A stretch of 48,341 nucleotides of DNA from an uncultured bacterium. GTDB taxonomy: Bacteria > Planctomycetota > Phycisphaerae > Phycisphaerales > UBA1924. Position 1 is the stretch's first letter. Every line of letters begins with the position of its first letter. Location of the stretch: positions 1-48,341 of the forward strand of contig CAILKP010000019.1 in NCBI GenBank assembly GCA_903834785.1, written 5' to 3'. Below are positions 36,168-46,961 of the stretch, in pieces. The translations under genes and the position numbers were made by a program. The notes under the pieces were generated by a model. It worked only from the letters and a program-made list of their open reading frames with translations. It ran no database searches and was not told the origin of the DNA.

Positions 36168-36992
36168 GCAACCTGCTGGATGTTGCGGGGATCGGCATCA
36201 GCTTCGGCGGCTTGAAGGCGGTGCAGAACTTCTCGCTGAGCATGCCCAAGGGGTGCCTGTACGGGCTGATCGGCCCCAACGGTGCGGGCAAGACGACGGT
36301 GTTCAACCTGCTGACGGGTGTGTACCGGGCCCAGACGGGGACGATCACGCTTGACGGGGTGCGAGTCGAGGGGCTGCCGCCGCACCAGATCGCGGCGGCC
36401 GGGCTGTCGCGCACGTTCCAGAACATCCGGCTCTTTGGCGATCTGACGGTGCTGGACAACGTCAAGCTGGCGTGCCACTTGCGTGGTTCGCACAGCATGC
36501 TGGCGACGATGCTGCGGACCGCGGGCTTTCAGGCACAGGAAGGTGCGATCACGGCGCGGGCGATGGACATGCTCGGTGTGTTCGGGCTCGAGCGGCTGGC
36601 CGGCGAGCAGGCACGGAACCTGCCGTATGGCGACCAGCGGCGGCTGGAGATCTGCCGCGCTTTGGCGACGGAGCCGAAGGTGCTGCTGCTGGATGAACCG
36701 GCGGCGGGCATGAACCCCAGTGAGAAGAAGTCGCTGGCTGAGACGATCCGGCAGATTCGCGAGCGGTTCGGCCTGGCGGTGCTGCTGATCGAGCATGACA
36801 TGGGGCTGGTCATGGAAATCTGCCAGCAGATCACGGTGCTGGACCACGGCGAGGTGATCGCGGTGGGCACGCCCGAGCAGGTGCAGTCCAACCCGAAGGT
36901 GATTGAGGCCTACTTGGGTGCGGCGGAGCCGGCTGCGGCTGACGCGGTCGAAGCAGGTGGCGCGGCGGCTGCGAGTTCGGCAGGAGGCGCGC

Positions 36993-37006
<14 letters not shown>
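36164..37006 (+). CDS. livG: Branched-chain amino acid ABC transporter ATPase LivG-type
   Basis: A 280-residue cytoplasmic ATP-binding subunit. Walker A GPNGAGKTT (about residue 40), the LivG segment LSRTFQNIRLFGDLTVLDNV, a signature-like NLPYGDQRRLEICRAL, Walker B KVLLLDEPAAGMNPSE and the switch His in LIEHDMG are present. The C-terminus is a long Ala/Gly tail. It overlaps livM at the start and livF by 14 bases. Confidence 0.94.
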
Positions 37007-37703
<697 letters not shown>

Positions 37704-37826
37704 TCGGTTTGGGCTGTGGGGAGCAGTTCCGGGAGCGGGTTGCCTGGTTTGCTGCGAGGAGTGGGGGGTGGTCAAAAATCCTGCCCACGCCAGCGTGCAT
37801 ATGCCGCTGATTCGCTATCCTCGGCC

Positions 37827-39161
37827 ATGGACAGCTTTGGGTTTCGCGATGGCCAGCTTTATGTCGAGGATGTTCCGGTGTCGCTCATTGCCGAGCGGTT
37901 CGGGACGCCGACGTACATCTACTCGGCGGCGACGCTGCGCGACCATGCGGGGAAGATGAAGGAGGCGTTCGCGGAGCTCAAGCCGCGGCTGTGCTTTGCG
38001 GCCAAGTGCTGCAGCAACGTGGCGGTGCTGCGGACGCTGGTGCAGTCGGGCTGCGGGATGGATGTGGTTTCCGGCGGTGAGCTGTACCGCGCCCTGCTGG
38101 CGGGGTGCAAGCCGGAGGACATTGTGTACGCGGGTGTGGGCAAGACGGCGGCGGAGATCCGCTTTGCCCTGGGGCAGCGCGACGGGGTGGAGCCGGCGCA
38201 CGGATCGGTGCGCCTGCCGGAAGGGCCGATCGGGTGCTTTAACATTGAATCGGAGCAGGAACTGGCAGCGATTGCCAGCGAGGCGCGGGCGATGGGCGTG
38301 CGGGCGGTTGCGGCCGTGCGGGTGAACCCGGGCGTGAAGGCGGGTGGGCATGAGTACATCACCACAGCGCATGAGGAATCCAAGTTCGGGCTGCCGATTG
38401 ATCTGGCGGAGGCGATGATCAAGCGGTTTGCGGGTGACAAGCATGTGAAGCTGTCGGGCCTGCACATGCACATCGGTTCATCGATCACAGATCCGCAGCT
38501 CTATGTGACGGCGGTGGAGCGGATGATCGCGATGATCGACCGGCTCGCGGTAGCGGGGGTGAAGATTGAGTCCCTTGATCTGGGTGGTGGCTTTGCGGCG
38601 GACTACCAGACCGGTGATGCGCCTGCGCCGCGGGAGTTTGCCAAGCGGATCGTGCCGCTGCTGGCCGACCGCGTGCGCGGGGGGCTGCGGATTGTGCTGG
38701 AGCCGGGGCGGATGATCGCGGCGAATGCGGGCATTTTGCTGACGCGGGTGCTGTACACCAAGCAGACGGGGGCTCGCAAGTTCCTGATCTGCGATGCGGG
38801 GATGCACACGCTGATCCGGCCGTCGCTGTACGACGCGTTTCACTTCATCTGGCCGGTGAGCGTGTCGCCCCAGCACGAGCCGCTGCGGCGGAGCGAGGCA
38901 CTGGAGCTGCCGGGGCTGGAGGCGTGCGATGTGGTGGGGCCGGTCTGTGAAAGTGGGGACTTTCTGGCCAAGCAGCGGATGCTTCCGCCGGTGACGCCGG
39001 GGGAGCTGCTGTCTGTATTTGCGGCCGGCGCGTATGGAATGAGCATGGCCAGCCGGTACAACAGCCACCCGATGCCGGCGGAGGTGCTGGTATCTGGCGA
39101 TGGGGTGCAGTTGGTGCGGCGTCGGGAGACGCTGGCGGATCTGGTGGCCCACGAGCGGTGA
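37827..39161 (+). CDS. lysA: Diaminopimelate decarboxylase
   Basis: PLP enzyme that decarboxylates meso-diaminopimelate to lysine. The 444-residue alanine-racemase-type chain has the PLP lysine in CFAAKCCSN (Lys60), GLHMHIGSSI, the glycine-rich DLGGGFAADYQ and the conserved GPVCESGDF with the active-site Cys, plus YGMSMASRYNSHPMPAE. ATG 37827 matches the family start; the frame to 37716 is spurious. It lies alone after livF. With dapA this gives two steps of lysine synthesis in the window. Confidence 0.95.
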   Translation: MDSFGFRDGQLYVEDVPVSLIAERFGTPTYIYSAATLRDHAGKMKEAFAELKPRLCFAAKCCSNVAVLRTLVQSGCGMDVVSGGELYRALLAGCKPEDIVYAGVGKTAAEIRFALGQRDGVEPAHGSVRLPEGPIGCFNIESEQELAAIASEARAMGVRAVAAVRVNPGVKAGGHEYITTAHEESKFGLPIDLAEAMIKRFAGDKHVKLSGLHMHIGSSITDPQLYVTAVERMIAMIDRLAVAGVKIESLDLGGGFAADYQTGDAPAPREFAKRIVPLLADRVRGGLRIVLEPGRMIAANAGILLTRVLYTKQTGARKFLICDAGMHTLIRPSLYDAFHFIWPVSVSPQHEPLRRSEALELPGLEACDVVGPVCESGDFLAKQRMLPPVTPGELLSVFAAGAYGMSMASRYNSHPMPAEVLVSGDGVQLVRRRETLADLVAHER

Positions 39162-39472
39162 GAGCCGCCGGGAGAGCGGGTTGCGGGCGAGCTATCGGAG
39201 GCGCGGGTGGGGCGGCGCTGTTTGAAACGTTGTTATCGGGACAGAGAATACTCGCCGAAGTGACGGGATGGGTTGCACCTGCGGGTAACGGGTGTAAACT
39301 GGGGAGAGTTGAATACGGAGCTTTCGCAGAGATCGAGAGATTGCGTTTCACGTCCCCCAGTCGTTGAGCGTTGGCAAGTTCGCAGCCAGCGTTTTTGCGT
39401 TGTGGTACCGAGTGGTTGCAGGCGGCACGGAAAAGCGAACCCCGTGGCGGCTGTGACAGGATTGGAAAAGAG
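39162..39472. other. Intergenic region upstream of large dockerin gene
   Basis: 311 bases between lysA and the first large dockerin gene. It includes a candidate promoter (39273-39300). The region after that promoter is moderately AT-richer than the surroundings and contains no gene-like frame. Confidence 0.4.
39273..39300 (+). promoter_or_regulatory. Candidate promoter of large dockerin gene
   Basis: TTGCAC, 16-base spacer, TAAACT. The hexamers match three and four of six consensus bases. A leader of about 165 bases would result, so this is only a candidate. Confidence 0.3.
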
Positions 39473-41827
39473 ATGAACAAGATTGCCGCTCTCGTCGCCC
39501 TCGCGGGCATCGCTTCCGTCGCGACGCTGGCCCATGGCCAGACGTACAGCTTCACCGGCACGCCGATCGCCATTCCCGACGGCACCGGTCCTGCGGGCAT
39601 CACGATCAGCACCGACCCGGTCGCGGCTGTGGGCACGATCCAGTCGGTGACGTGCACGATCACGATGAACCCGGGCCACACCTTCACGTCGGACCTTGAC
39701 ATCATCCTGACGTTCACGCCCGCGGATGGCTCGGCTCCGGTCTCGGCCTTCCTGGCCAGCGAAAACGGCGGCGCCAACAACATGGTCGGCACGTACACCT
39801 TCAGTGATACGGCGACGGCCAACTTCGGTACCGGTGCTATTGCCGGCGTGCTGCCCCCCGGCACCTATCGCGCGATGAACGCGGCGGCACAGGTGTCGCT
39901 CAACGGGGCCTTCGCGGGTCTGCCGGCCGCGGGTACGTGGTCGATCGACGCGGCTGACTTCTTCGATTTTGACAGCGGTACGATCGAATCGGCTTCGGTC
40001 AGCGTCGTGCTGGCTGGCGTTTCGGTGCCTCCGTCGGGCACCGCGCCCGCGGTCACGCTGTCCCGTGGCGGTCCGGGCACCACTGCCCCGTACTCCGCGC
40101 TGGTGACGGCGAACATCACTCCGGGCCTGAGCCCGGTCTCGGCCATCTCCTTCGTGCAGGCTGATCTTTCGTCGGTCGGCCTGTCCAGCACGGCCAACCT
40201 GGTTGACGATGGCAGCAACGGCGATGCGGCCGCCGGTGACGGCATCTACTCGCTGTCGATCACGCCGGGCGCCGGTGTGGCAGCGGGCGTGTACACGATC
40301 CCGTTTGTGGTTCGTGATGAGGCCCTTCGTACGGCTTCGTTCAGCGGCACGCTTGATGTCCGCGACGTGACGATCGCCAACTTCGGCACGCTGGCGTTCG
40401 ACGGCTCGACCGCCGCGCTGTCGTCTGAGGCCACGGCCGGCAACCCCGCGTGGTTCAAGTTCACCTCCACCTCGGACGCGTCTGATCCGGGCTCGTACCT
40501 TGACATGACGGTGACCGCCAACAGCGGCTTCGCCGACACCTACATGGCGATCTACTCGGCTGACGGCACGTTCCTCCGTTCGGATGACGATGACGGCGCG
40601 GGTCTGTTCAGCCAGCTGTCCTTCGGTCGCGTTTCGCCCGCCCGTCCTGCAGTGGGCGGCGGCACGGCTCCGGCCGGCCAGGATGGCGCCCTGTCGGCGG
40701 GCGAGTACTATGTCGCGGTTGTGCAGTTCTTCAGCGGCTTTGGCTCACCGTTCACGTTTACCAACGCGGCGACGGGCGCGACGACCGCGACCGTTGAGAT
40801 CACGGCTTCGCAGCAGGCGGCTCTTGCCGTGGCGACGACGACCGCGGTGATCAACCGCGGCGGTCCGGCCTCGGTGCCGGGTCCGGTGTACGCCCTGGTG
40901 ACCGGCCGCATCTCTCCGGCGACCCCGGGTTATGTGCTGACGGCTGACTTCAGCTCGATGGGCGGCGGCTCGGCCGTGGCCATGGTTGACGACGGTACCA
41001 ACGGCGACGAGATCGCCGGCGACGGTGTCTTCACCGGCCGTTACGACGTCGCGACCATCGATGCGGGTGTGTACCCGGTCACTGTGAACACGACCGGCAC
41101 CGGCACGCTGACCGCTTCGGTCAACGTGCGGGTCAACACGATCGTGACGACCGATCTGGGCACTCTGGCCTTCACGGGTGCGGGCGTGATTCACGACAAC
41201 GTGATCACCGCCCGTGAGGTGAACTGGCTGCGGTTTGAGATCGCCCAGAACGTTGATGCGGGTGGCACGCTGTACCTGGACATCGACACCAACGGCAGCA
41301 CGATGGACACCCACCTGGGCCTGTTCAGCGCCGATGGCACCTTCCTGGCCATCAGCGATGACGATGACGGTGACGGTCTGGAGAGCGCCCTGTCGTTTGG
41401 CTCGACCGACCCGACCGGCCGCGACACGAACCCGACTGGCGCTGCCAACAACGGCCGCGACGGCGGCCTGGCCAGCGGCGTGTACTACCTCGCGCTGAAC
41501 TTCTTCCCCGCCACGTACGGCACTCCGTTTGTCGCGACCAACACCAGCGCTGGCGTCGGCGGCAGCTACACCGTGCACCTGTTCCCCGGTTCGGCTGGCG
41601 TTGCCCCGGTTACCTGCCTGTCGGACATCAACGCTGACGGCACCCCGGCCGACGGCGGTGACTTCATCCTCTTCATCAACTCGTTCGGCATCGGCGATGC
41701 CTCGGTTGATCCGCTGGCCGATGTCGCCGGCGGCGGTGACCCGAACCGTCCTGAGGGCGGCCCCGATGGCAACATCGACGGCACCGACTTCATCGCGTTC
41801 ATCAACGCCTTCGCCGCGGGCTGCTAA
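39473..41827 (+). CDS. Large secreted multi-domain protein with GC-type dockerin
   Basis: A 784-residue exported protein. Signal peptide MNKIAALVALAGIASVATLA, cleavage near AHG-Q. Domains in order: a P-domain-like module (about 23-180: TFTSDLDIILTFTP, then GTWSIDAADFFDFDSGTI), an Ig-like module with DDGSNGDAAAGDGIYS, a bacterial pre-peptidase-C-like module with FADTYMAIYSADGTFLRSDD, a second Ig-like plus second PPC-like module, and a dockerin-like pair ending FAAGC. Asp-rich loops (SDDDDGDG) suggest calcium. No catalytic residues seen; a structural or adhesive role is likely. The gene ends in a strong terminator. The next gene is its paralogue. Confidence 0.88.
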   Translation: MNKIAALVALAGIASVATLAHGQTYSFTGTPIAIPDGTGPAGITISTDPVAAVGTIQSVTCTITMNPGHTFTSDLDIILTFTPADGSAPVSAFLASENGGANNMVGTYTFSDTATANFGTGAIAGVLPPGTYRAMNAAAQVSLNGAFAGLPAAGTWSIDAADFFDFDSGTIESASVSVVLAGVSVPPSGTAPAVTLSRGGPGTTAPYSALVTANITPGLSPVSAISFVQADLSSVGLSSTANLVDDGSNGDAAAGDGIYSLSITPGAGVAAGVYTIPFVVRDEALRTASFSGTLDVRDVTIANFGTLAFDGSTAALSSEATAGNPAWFKFTSTSDASDPGSYLDMTVTANSGFADTYMAIYSADGTFLRSDDDDGAGLFSQLSFGRVSPARPAVGGGTAPAGQDGALSAGEYYVAVVQFFSGFGSPFTFTNAATGATTATVEITASQQAALAVATTTAVINRGGPASVPGPVYALVTGRISPATPGYVLTADFSSMGGGSAVAMVDDGTNGDEIAGDGVFTGRYDVATIDAGVYPVTVNTTGTGTLTASVNVRVNTIVTTDLGTLAFTGAGVIHDNVITAREVNWLRFEIAQNVDAGGTLYLDIDTNGSTMDTHLGLFSADGTFLAISDDDDGDGLESALSFGSTDPTGRDTNPTGAANNGRDGGLASGVYYLALNFFPATYGTPFVATNTSAGVGGSYTVHLFPGSAGVAPVTCLSDINADGTPADGGDFILFINSFGIGDASVDPLADVAGGGDPNRPEGGPDGNIDGTDFIAFINAFAAGC

Positions 41828-42319
41828 GCCCACTGGCGGATGCGATCCACGGTGGGTGACGGCACCCACTTGAATCTGGGAGTTTGTCACGCAGGGCGAC
41901 CCGAAAGGGTCGCCCTGTTCTGTTTTGGTCAGTGGCGTGCTGGCGCGGCGTTCCATTCGGTCAAAACGTCCAACAGCAGGTGTCTCTGTGCGGCAGGGCG
42001 GACGGTTGGCGGGATGGCGGGATGGCGGTTGGGGCGTGCATCCAGGAGGCCTACGGGGGCGGTTGAAGGCGATCCGGATGCAGAAAAAAGACAAAGAGGT
42101 TGCAGTAAAGTGGTGATTTTGTGGGCATTGCTCGGGATTGGCGTTACCTTTACCGTACTCGGGTAGATATGTGAGACTTGGCGGGTGCTTGCCCCTTCCC
42201 CCCCGCTGAGTACAACCAGTCGTTCAGTGCCGGGTACTTCGCACCCAGGCATTTTCAGGTTTGCACCGCGTCGGTGCATGGCGGACCAGCGAAAGCCGCC
42301 GCAGATTGGGAACAGAGAC
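41828..42319. other. Intergenic region between large dockerin genes
   Basis: 492 bases. It starts with the terminator of the upstream gene (41893-41926). The rest carries frames without protein character and an AT-richer stretch (42090-42170) where the next gene's promoter should lie. I could not pick hexamers. Confidence 0.4.
41893..41926 (+). terminator. Rho-independent terminator, GAAA loop
   Basis: AGGGCGACCC (41893-41902) pairs with GGGTCGCCCT (41907-41916) around a GAAA tetraloop, followed by GTTCTGTTTT. It lies 66 bases past the stop of the first large dockerin gene. Confidence 0.9.
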
Positions 42320-45300
42320 ATGAACAGAATCGCAGCACTCGTCGCCCTCGCGGGCATCGCCTCCGTCGCGACGCTGGCCCACGGCCAGACGACGTACAAC
42401 TTTAACGGAACCCCGCTGTTTGTGCCGGACTCGCCGGCAGCTGCCGTGACGGCCAGCACCGACGCGATCACGGGCTCTGGCGCGATCGTTTCGGTGACCT
42501 GCTCGGTGGAGTGGGGCCCCCGCCACACCTGGGGTGGTGATGTTGACCTCCTCCTGACCTTCACGCCCACTGGTGGCGCGCCGGTCACGGTCTTCCTGCA
42601 GAACAACATTGGTGGTGGCAACGATCTGTTCGGCACGTACATCTTCGATGATGCCGCGACGGCCAACTTTGGCAGCATTGTCGCTGGTGGCGCTCAGGTA
42701 CCGGGGACCTACCGGGCGATGTCGGCGGCTGCTGTGCCGGTTTCGCTGACCACGGCCTTCGCCGGCCTTCCCCTTGCCGGTACCTGGACGCTGACGGCCC
42801 AGGACTTTGTCGGTGGTGACACCGGCACGATCGCCAACGCCTCGGTGACGGTTGTCGGCGGCACGGCCCCGGTTCCGCCCTCAGGTTCGGCTCCGAACGT
42901 GACGCTCAGCCGCGGCGCCCCCGGCACCACTGCCCCGTACGGCGTGGTTCTGACGGCCCGTCCGACCCCGGGTGCGAACCCCAACTCGGCCATCACAAGC
43001 GTGCGTGCGGACATCACGTCGCTGGGCATCGCCGGTGGCGCCTCCGCCCAGATGTACGATGACGGCAGCAACGGCGACGCGGTCGCCGGTGACAACATCT
43101 ATTCGCTTCTGGTGACACCCGCGGGCTCGCTGGCCGCTGGCGACTACGCCGTGTCCTACACGGTCCGTGATGCCCTCAACCGCACCGGCACGTTCTCCAA
43201 CACCGTGACGGTCAACGACGTTTCGGTTGCCGACTTCGGCACCCTGGCGTTCAACGCCACTGCCACTGAGCAGACCAGCTCCGGCGAGACCGGCAAGGCA
43301 GCGTGGTTCAAGTTCACGACCGCGATCGACGCGACTGATCCCGATGCTTATGTTGACATTGCGGTCACCGCGAACAGCGGCTTTGCCGATACCTATATGG
43401 CGGTCTTCGCCGCCGACGGTACCTTCCTGGTCAGCGATGACGATGACGGCGCCGGTCTGTTCAGCGCGATCTCGTTTGGTCGGACCATTCCGGCCCGTCC
43501 GGCGGGTCCCAACTTCGCCCGCACGCCCCAGGGCCAGGACGGCGGGCTGCCGGCTGGCGAGTACTACATCGCTGTGGTGCAGTACTTCAGCACCTTCAGT
43601 TCCCCCTTCGGCTTCTCGAACGTCAACACGCTGGCCAACACGGCTACGGTGAGCATCGAGGCCAGCAACCAGGGCCCGGCGCCGATCAACCCGACGATCA
43701 CGGGCAACTTCCTGCCGGCCTCCCGCGTGGACGGCCTGCCGGTTGTGCAGAACACCTCGCTGCTGCGGGCCACTGTTGTGGCCGGCCAGTTCCCGGTTTC
43801 CTCGGGGATCACCGTGACGGCTCCGCTCGCCTCGCTGGGCCTGGCGGGCACGGCGACGCTGCTGGATGACGGCACGGGCGGCGACGAGGCTGCCGGCGAC
43901 GGAATCTACTCGGCGACGATCAACGTGGCCGCTCTGGCCGCGGGCAGCTACACCGTTCCGGTGACTGTCAACGATGCCGAAGGCCGCTCGGCCTCGGTGG
44001 ATGTTGCCTTCGCCGTGACTTCGGTGACGGCCCTGGGCACGATCACCGGCACCATGCAGACCAGCGGCAGCGCCAACAACGGTGGCGCGACCGCGTGGTT
44101 CAGCCTGAACAACCAGGTTGATGCCAGCGACCCCAACGGCTGGCTGGACCTGTGGGTCAGCGCCTCCTCGGGCTTCGGCGACTCCATCATCGCCCTGTTC
44201 GATGCCTCGGGCAACGTGATTGCCACCGATGACAACGACGCCCCGGGCCTGCTCTCGCAGCTGTCCTTCGGCCGCACCGCCCCGGCTCGCATCCGCACCG
44301 GTGCCACCAACGGCATCGGTCAGGACGGCTCGCTGGGCACGGGTACGTATTACCTGGCCGTTGATCAGTGGAACTCGGTGTTCACCTCCCCGTTCACCTC
44401 CAGCCGCGCTGGCAGCCTGAACAGTGACATCACTGTTGAGGTTCAGTCCTCCACGGAGGCTGACCTGGTCGTTGCCGCCGCTCCGGCGGTGGTCAACGTC
44501 GGCGGCCCGGGTTCTGTCGGTGGTGTCTACTACGCGACGGTGCGGGCGAACGTGGCCCCGGCCACTCCCGGCTTCGTCTTTACCGCTGACTTCAGCTCCA
44601 TGGGCGGCGGCACCGCCGTGGCCATGGTTGATGACGGCAGCAACGGTGACGAAACCGCTGGCGATGGCATCTACACGGCCCGCTACGACGTGACTGCTGC
44701 GACCAGCGGCGTCTACCCCGTCACGGTGAACACCACCGGTGCGGGCACCCTGACTGGCACGGTGAACTTCACCATCAACTCGGTGACTGTGACGGACCTG
44801 GGCACCCTCGCCTTCACCGGCGCGGGCCTTACCCACGACAACGTGATCGTGGGCCGCGAGGTCAACTGGCTGCGGTTTGAGCTCGCTCAGAACGTTGACG
44901 CCGGTGGCGTGCTGTATCTTGACATCGACACCAACGGTTCCTCGATGGACACCCATCTGGGTCTGTTCAGCTCCGACGGCACCTACCTGAACGTCTTTGA
45001 TGACGATGACGGTGACGGCCTGGACAGCGCCCTGTCGTTCGGCTCGACCGACACGACGGGCCGCGACACGAACCCGCTGGGTACGGCCAACAACGGTCGC
45101 GACGGCGGCCTGGCCAGCGGCGTGTACTACCTCGCCCTGAACTTCTTCGGCGGCCAGTTCTACGGCACTCCGTTCGTTGCGACGAACACCAGCGCCGCTG
45201 CCGGCGGCACCTACACCGTGCACCTGTTCCCCGGTGCGGTCGGCGTCGTTCCTGTCCCGTGCCTGTCTGACATCAACGGTGACGGCACCCCGGCCGACGG

Positions 45301-45472
45301 TGGTGACTTCATCCTCTTCATCAACTCCTTCGGCATCGGCGATGCCACGGTTGATCCGCTGGCCGACGTCGCCGGCGGCGGTGACCCGAACCGTCCTGAG
45401 GGCGGCCCCGATGGCAACATCGACGGTACCGACTTCATCGCGTTCATCAACGCGTTCGCCGCGGGCTGCTGA
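42320..45472 (+). CDS. Large secreted multi-domain dockerin protein, tandem paralogue
   Basis: A 1050-residue exported protein. Its signal peptide (RIAALVALAGIASVATLAHG) is virtually the same as the upstream gene's. P-domain-like module, then three (not two) Ig-like plus PPC-like module pairs: the Ig-like units have DDGSNGDAVAGDNIYS, DDGTGGDEAAGDGIYS and DDGSNGDETAGDGIYT. The extra pair of about 266 residues accounts for the length difference. The last PPC-like unit and dockerin are almost identical to those of the neighbour. Ends FAAGC. Role inferred as structural or binding; no catalytic motif. Confidence 0.88.
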   Translation: MNRIAALVALAGIASVATLAHGQTTYNFNGTPLFVPDSPAAAVTASTDAITGSGAIVSVTCSVEWGPRHTWGGDVDLLLTFTPTGGAPVTVFLQNNIGGGNDLFGTYIFDDAATANFGSIVAGGAQVPGTYRAMSAAAVPVSLTTAFAGLPLAGTWTLTAQDFVGGDTGTIANASVTVVGGTAPVPPSGSAPNVTLSRGAPGTTAPYGVVLTARPTPGANPNSAITSVRADITSLGIAGGASAQMYDDGSNGDAVAGDNIYSLLVTPAGSLAAGDYAVSYTVRDALNRTGTFSNTVTVNDVSVADFGTLAFNATATEQTSSGETGKAAWFKFTTAIDATDPDAYVDIAVTANSGFADTYMAVFAADGTFLVSDDDDGAGLFSAISFGRTIPARPAGPNFARTPQGQDGGLPAGEYYIAVVQYFSTFSSPFGFSNVNTLANTATVSIEASNQGPAPINPTITGNFLPASRVDGLPVVQNTSLLRATVVAGQFPVSSGITVTAPLASLGLAGTATLLDDGTGGDEAAGDGIYSATINVAALAAGSYTVPVTVNDAEGRSASVDVAFAVTSVTALGTITGTMQTSGSANNGGATAWFSLNNQVDASDPNGWLDLWVSASSGFGDSIIALFDASGNVIATDDNDAPGLLSQLSFGRTAPARIRTGATNGIGQDGSLGTGTYYLAVDQWNSVFTSPFTSSRAGSLNSDITVEVQSSTEADLVVAAAPAVVNVGGPGSVGGVYYATVRANVAPATPGFVFTADFSSMGGGTAVAMVDDGSNGDETAGDGIYTARYDVTAATSGVYPVTVNTTGAGTLTGTVNFTINSVTVTDLGTLAFTGAGLTHDNVIVGREVNWLRFELAQNVDAGGVLYLDIDTNGSSMDTHLGLFSSDGTYLNVFDDDDGDGLDSALSFGSTDTTGRDTNPLGTANNGRDGGLASGVYYLALNFFGGQFYGTPFVATNTSAAAGGTYTVHLFPGAVGVVPVPCLSDINGDGTPADGGDFILFINSFGIGDATVDPLADVAGGGDPNRPEGGPDGNIDGTDFIAFINAFAAGC

Positions 45473-45537
45473 TAACGCCCACCGGGCCCAGGCAGGTGGC
45501 TCAACGAACCCTGCCTGACCCGTGAGCATGTTCCCTG

Positions 45538-45570
45538 GCGGGGCGGTCCGAAAGGTCCGCCCCGCTTTTT
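45538..45570 (+). terminator. Rho-independent terminator of large dockerin gene
   Basis: GCGGGGCGG (45538-45546) pairs with CCGCCCCGC (45557-45565) around TCCGAAAGGT and is followed by TTTTT. A second inverted repeat (CAGGCAG/CTGCCTG, about 45490-45518) sits just before it. Confidence 0.9.
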
Positions 45571-45706
45571 ATAAACGGTGCCGGCGTGATGCCGGTCCGG
45601 ATAAGCGAGCCATGCCCGCTTTGAGCCGAATGGTGATGCCACTGGTGGCAGAAGTGTGGTACCCTGACCGAGCAGTTCGTCAATCGCCCCCCGGAGAGAG
45701 AGTTCC

Positions 45707-46825
45707 ATGTCAGCTACCTTCAATGTAAGTGCGTTCCGTCTGATCGGCGCGGCTGTGGTCTTGGCGTCGCCGTCTCTTGCGGCGGCGAGTCCGACGATCT
45801 ATCAGTTCGGGACGACGCCGGCTTCGACGTTTACCGGCAACTTCTCTGTATCCGTCAACTCAGCGGGGTCGCTGATCGGCAACTACGACGCGGTGACGAA
45901 CGCGGGCGGCTGCCGCACGCTCACGGGGACGTTTGGAATCAACCCGCCCGGACCGCCGACGAACCAGCGGATTCAGCCGGTGACGGTGACGGGCAGCTCC
46001 AGCGGCAATATCGCCAGCGTGCCGGCGGGCAACTATCGGCTGGTGCTGGATGCGGCTGCGGGGACGGTGACAATACTGGGCTTAAGCGTGAACCTGATCG
46101 GCACGCAGCAGCCGTCGTTCCCGGTGAATGCGACGATCACGTATCCCGGGTTCCGGACGCGCACGCCGAACTACACGTATTTCTTCCTGGCTCCGGTGCC
46201 GCTGCCGATCGGAACGGCGGATGTTTCGGTCATGACCGCGACGCAAACGGCCCCGGCGAGCGGCCCGGCGACTCCCGCGGGCGGCGGGTACAGCTTTACG
46301 ATCGAGGTCCCGATGGACCTGAGTGTGACGGCCGCCCTTTCGGGCACGGCCAACGCGGCGACGGTGAGCAACCCGGTGACGGTGACGGGGACGATCACGC
46401 CGGGCGCTGGTGGCGCTGCCACGGCGACGCTGAGCTTCACGCAGACGGGCACGCAGCCGGTGCCGCCCAGCCCGACGGACCCACCGCCGGCCCCGCTGCC
46501 GTTTGACCTGCCGCCGCCGCCGCTGTCGACGGGGCCGAACGCGGGCATCCTGCTGTCGTTGCTGGTGACGGGCGGGACGACGACGATCAACGGCACCTCC
46601 ACGCTGCCGGGCACGGGCTCGGCCCGCCGGCTCAGTGATATTGCACCGGCCGATGAGGGCGGCGACGGCACGATCGATGGCAGCGACTTCATCGCGTTTA
46701 TCAACGCCTTTGCGATCGGCGGGGCCGAGGCCGACCTGGTCGGTGCGGGAGGCACGATCGGCGGCGATGGCACTGTTGACGGCGATGACTTCATCGCGTT
46801 CATCAATGACTTTGCCATCGGCTAA
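45707..46825 (+). CDS. Secreted protein with dockerin-like end lacking Gly-Cys
   Basis: A 372-residue exported protein. Signal peptide AFRLIGAAVVLASPSLAAA. The body is beta-rich and Pro/Thr-rich with no recognised domain; a proline stretch (VPPSPTDPPPAPLPFDLPPP) follows. The last about 65 residues are two dockerin-like units (GTIDGSDFIAFINAFAIG and GTVDGDDFIAFINDFAIG), and the protein stops at FAIG, without the Gly-Cys that ends its relatives. GAGAGAG 4 bases before the ATG serves as a ribosome binding site. The truncated motif could be natural or reflect loss of the last residues. Confidence 0.82.
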   Translation: MSATFNVSAFRLIGAAVVLASPSLAAASPTIYQFGTTPASTFTGNFSVSVNSAGSLIGNYDAVTNAGGCRTLTGTFGINPPGPPTNQRIQPVTVTGSSSGNIASVPAGNYRLVLDAAAGTVTILGLSVNLIGTQQPSFPVNATITYPGFRTRTPNYTYFFLAPVPLPIGTADVSVMTATQTAPASGPATPAGGGYSFTIEVPMDLSVTAALSGTANAATVSNPVTVTGTITPGAGGAATATLSFTQTGTQPVPPSPTDPPPAPLPFDLPPPPLSTGPNAGILLSLLVTGGTTTINGTSTLPGTGSARRLSDIAPADEGGDGTIDGSDFIAFINAFAIGGAEADLVGAGGTIGGDGTVDGDDFIAFINDFAIG

Positions 46826-46961
46826 GCCCTGACGGGATTTCCCTGCGACTGAATGTGTGGCAGGTGAAAGCCACGTCCAGCGGCGGGTCGGGCTGCTGCG
46901 CGCTGTGAGGTTGAGACAAGCTGCTGCCAGTGGGGCTCTGTGTGACGGCGCAAAGAAAACG

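Noticed and set aside
40745..42094. A 449-codon minus-strand frame across the first large dockerin gene and its terminator
   Set aside because: Shadow of the plus-strand gene; it crosses a strong terminator and has no protein features.
41840..42166. 108-codon plus-strand frame between the large dockerin genes
   Set aside because: It contains the strong GAAA-loop terminator and shows no hydrophobic or domain pattern except by chance at the end.
42881..45529. An 882-codon minus-strand frame antisense to the large dockerin gene
   Set aside because: Arises from codon bias on the opposite strand; the product is Arg/Gly/Val-rich and low in real structure, and the plus strand encodes a clear signal peptide, domains and dockerin.
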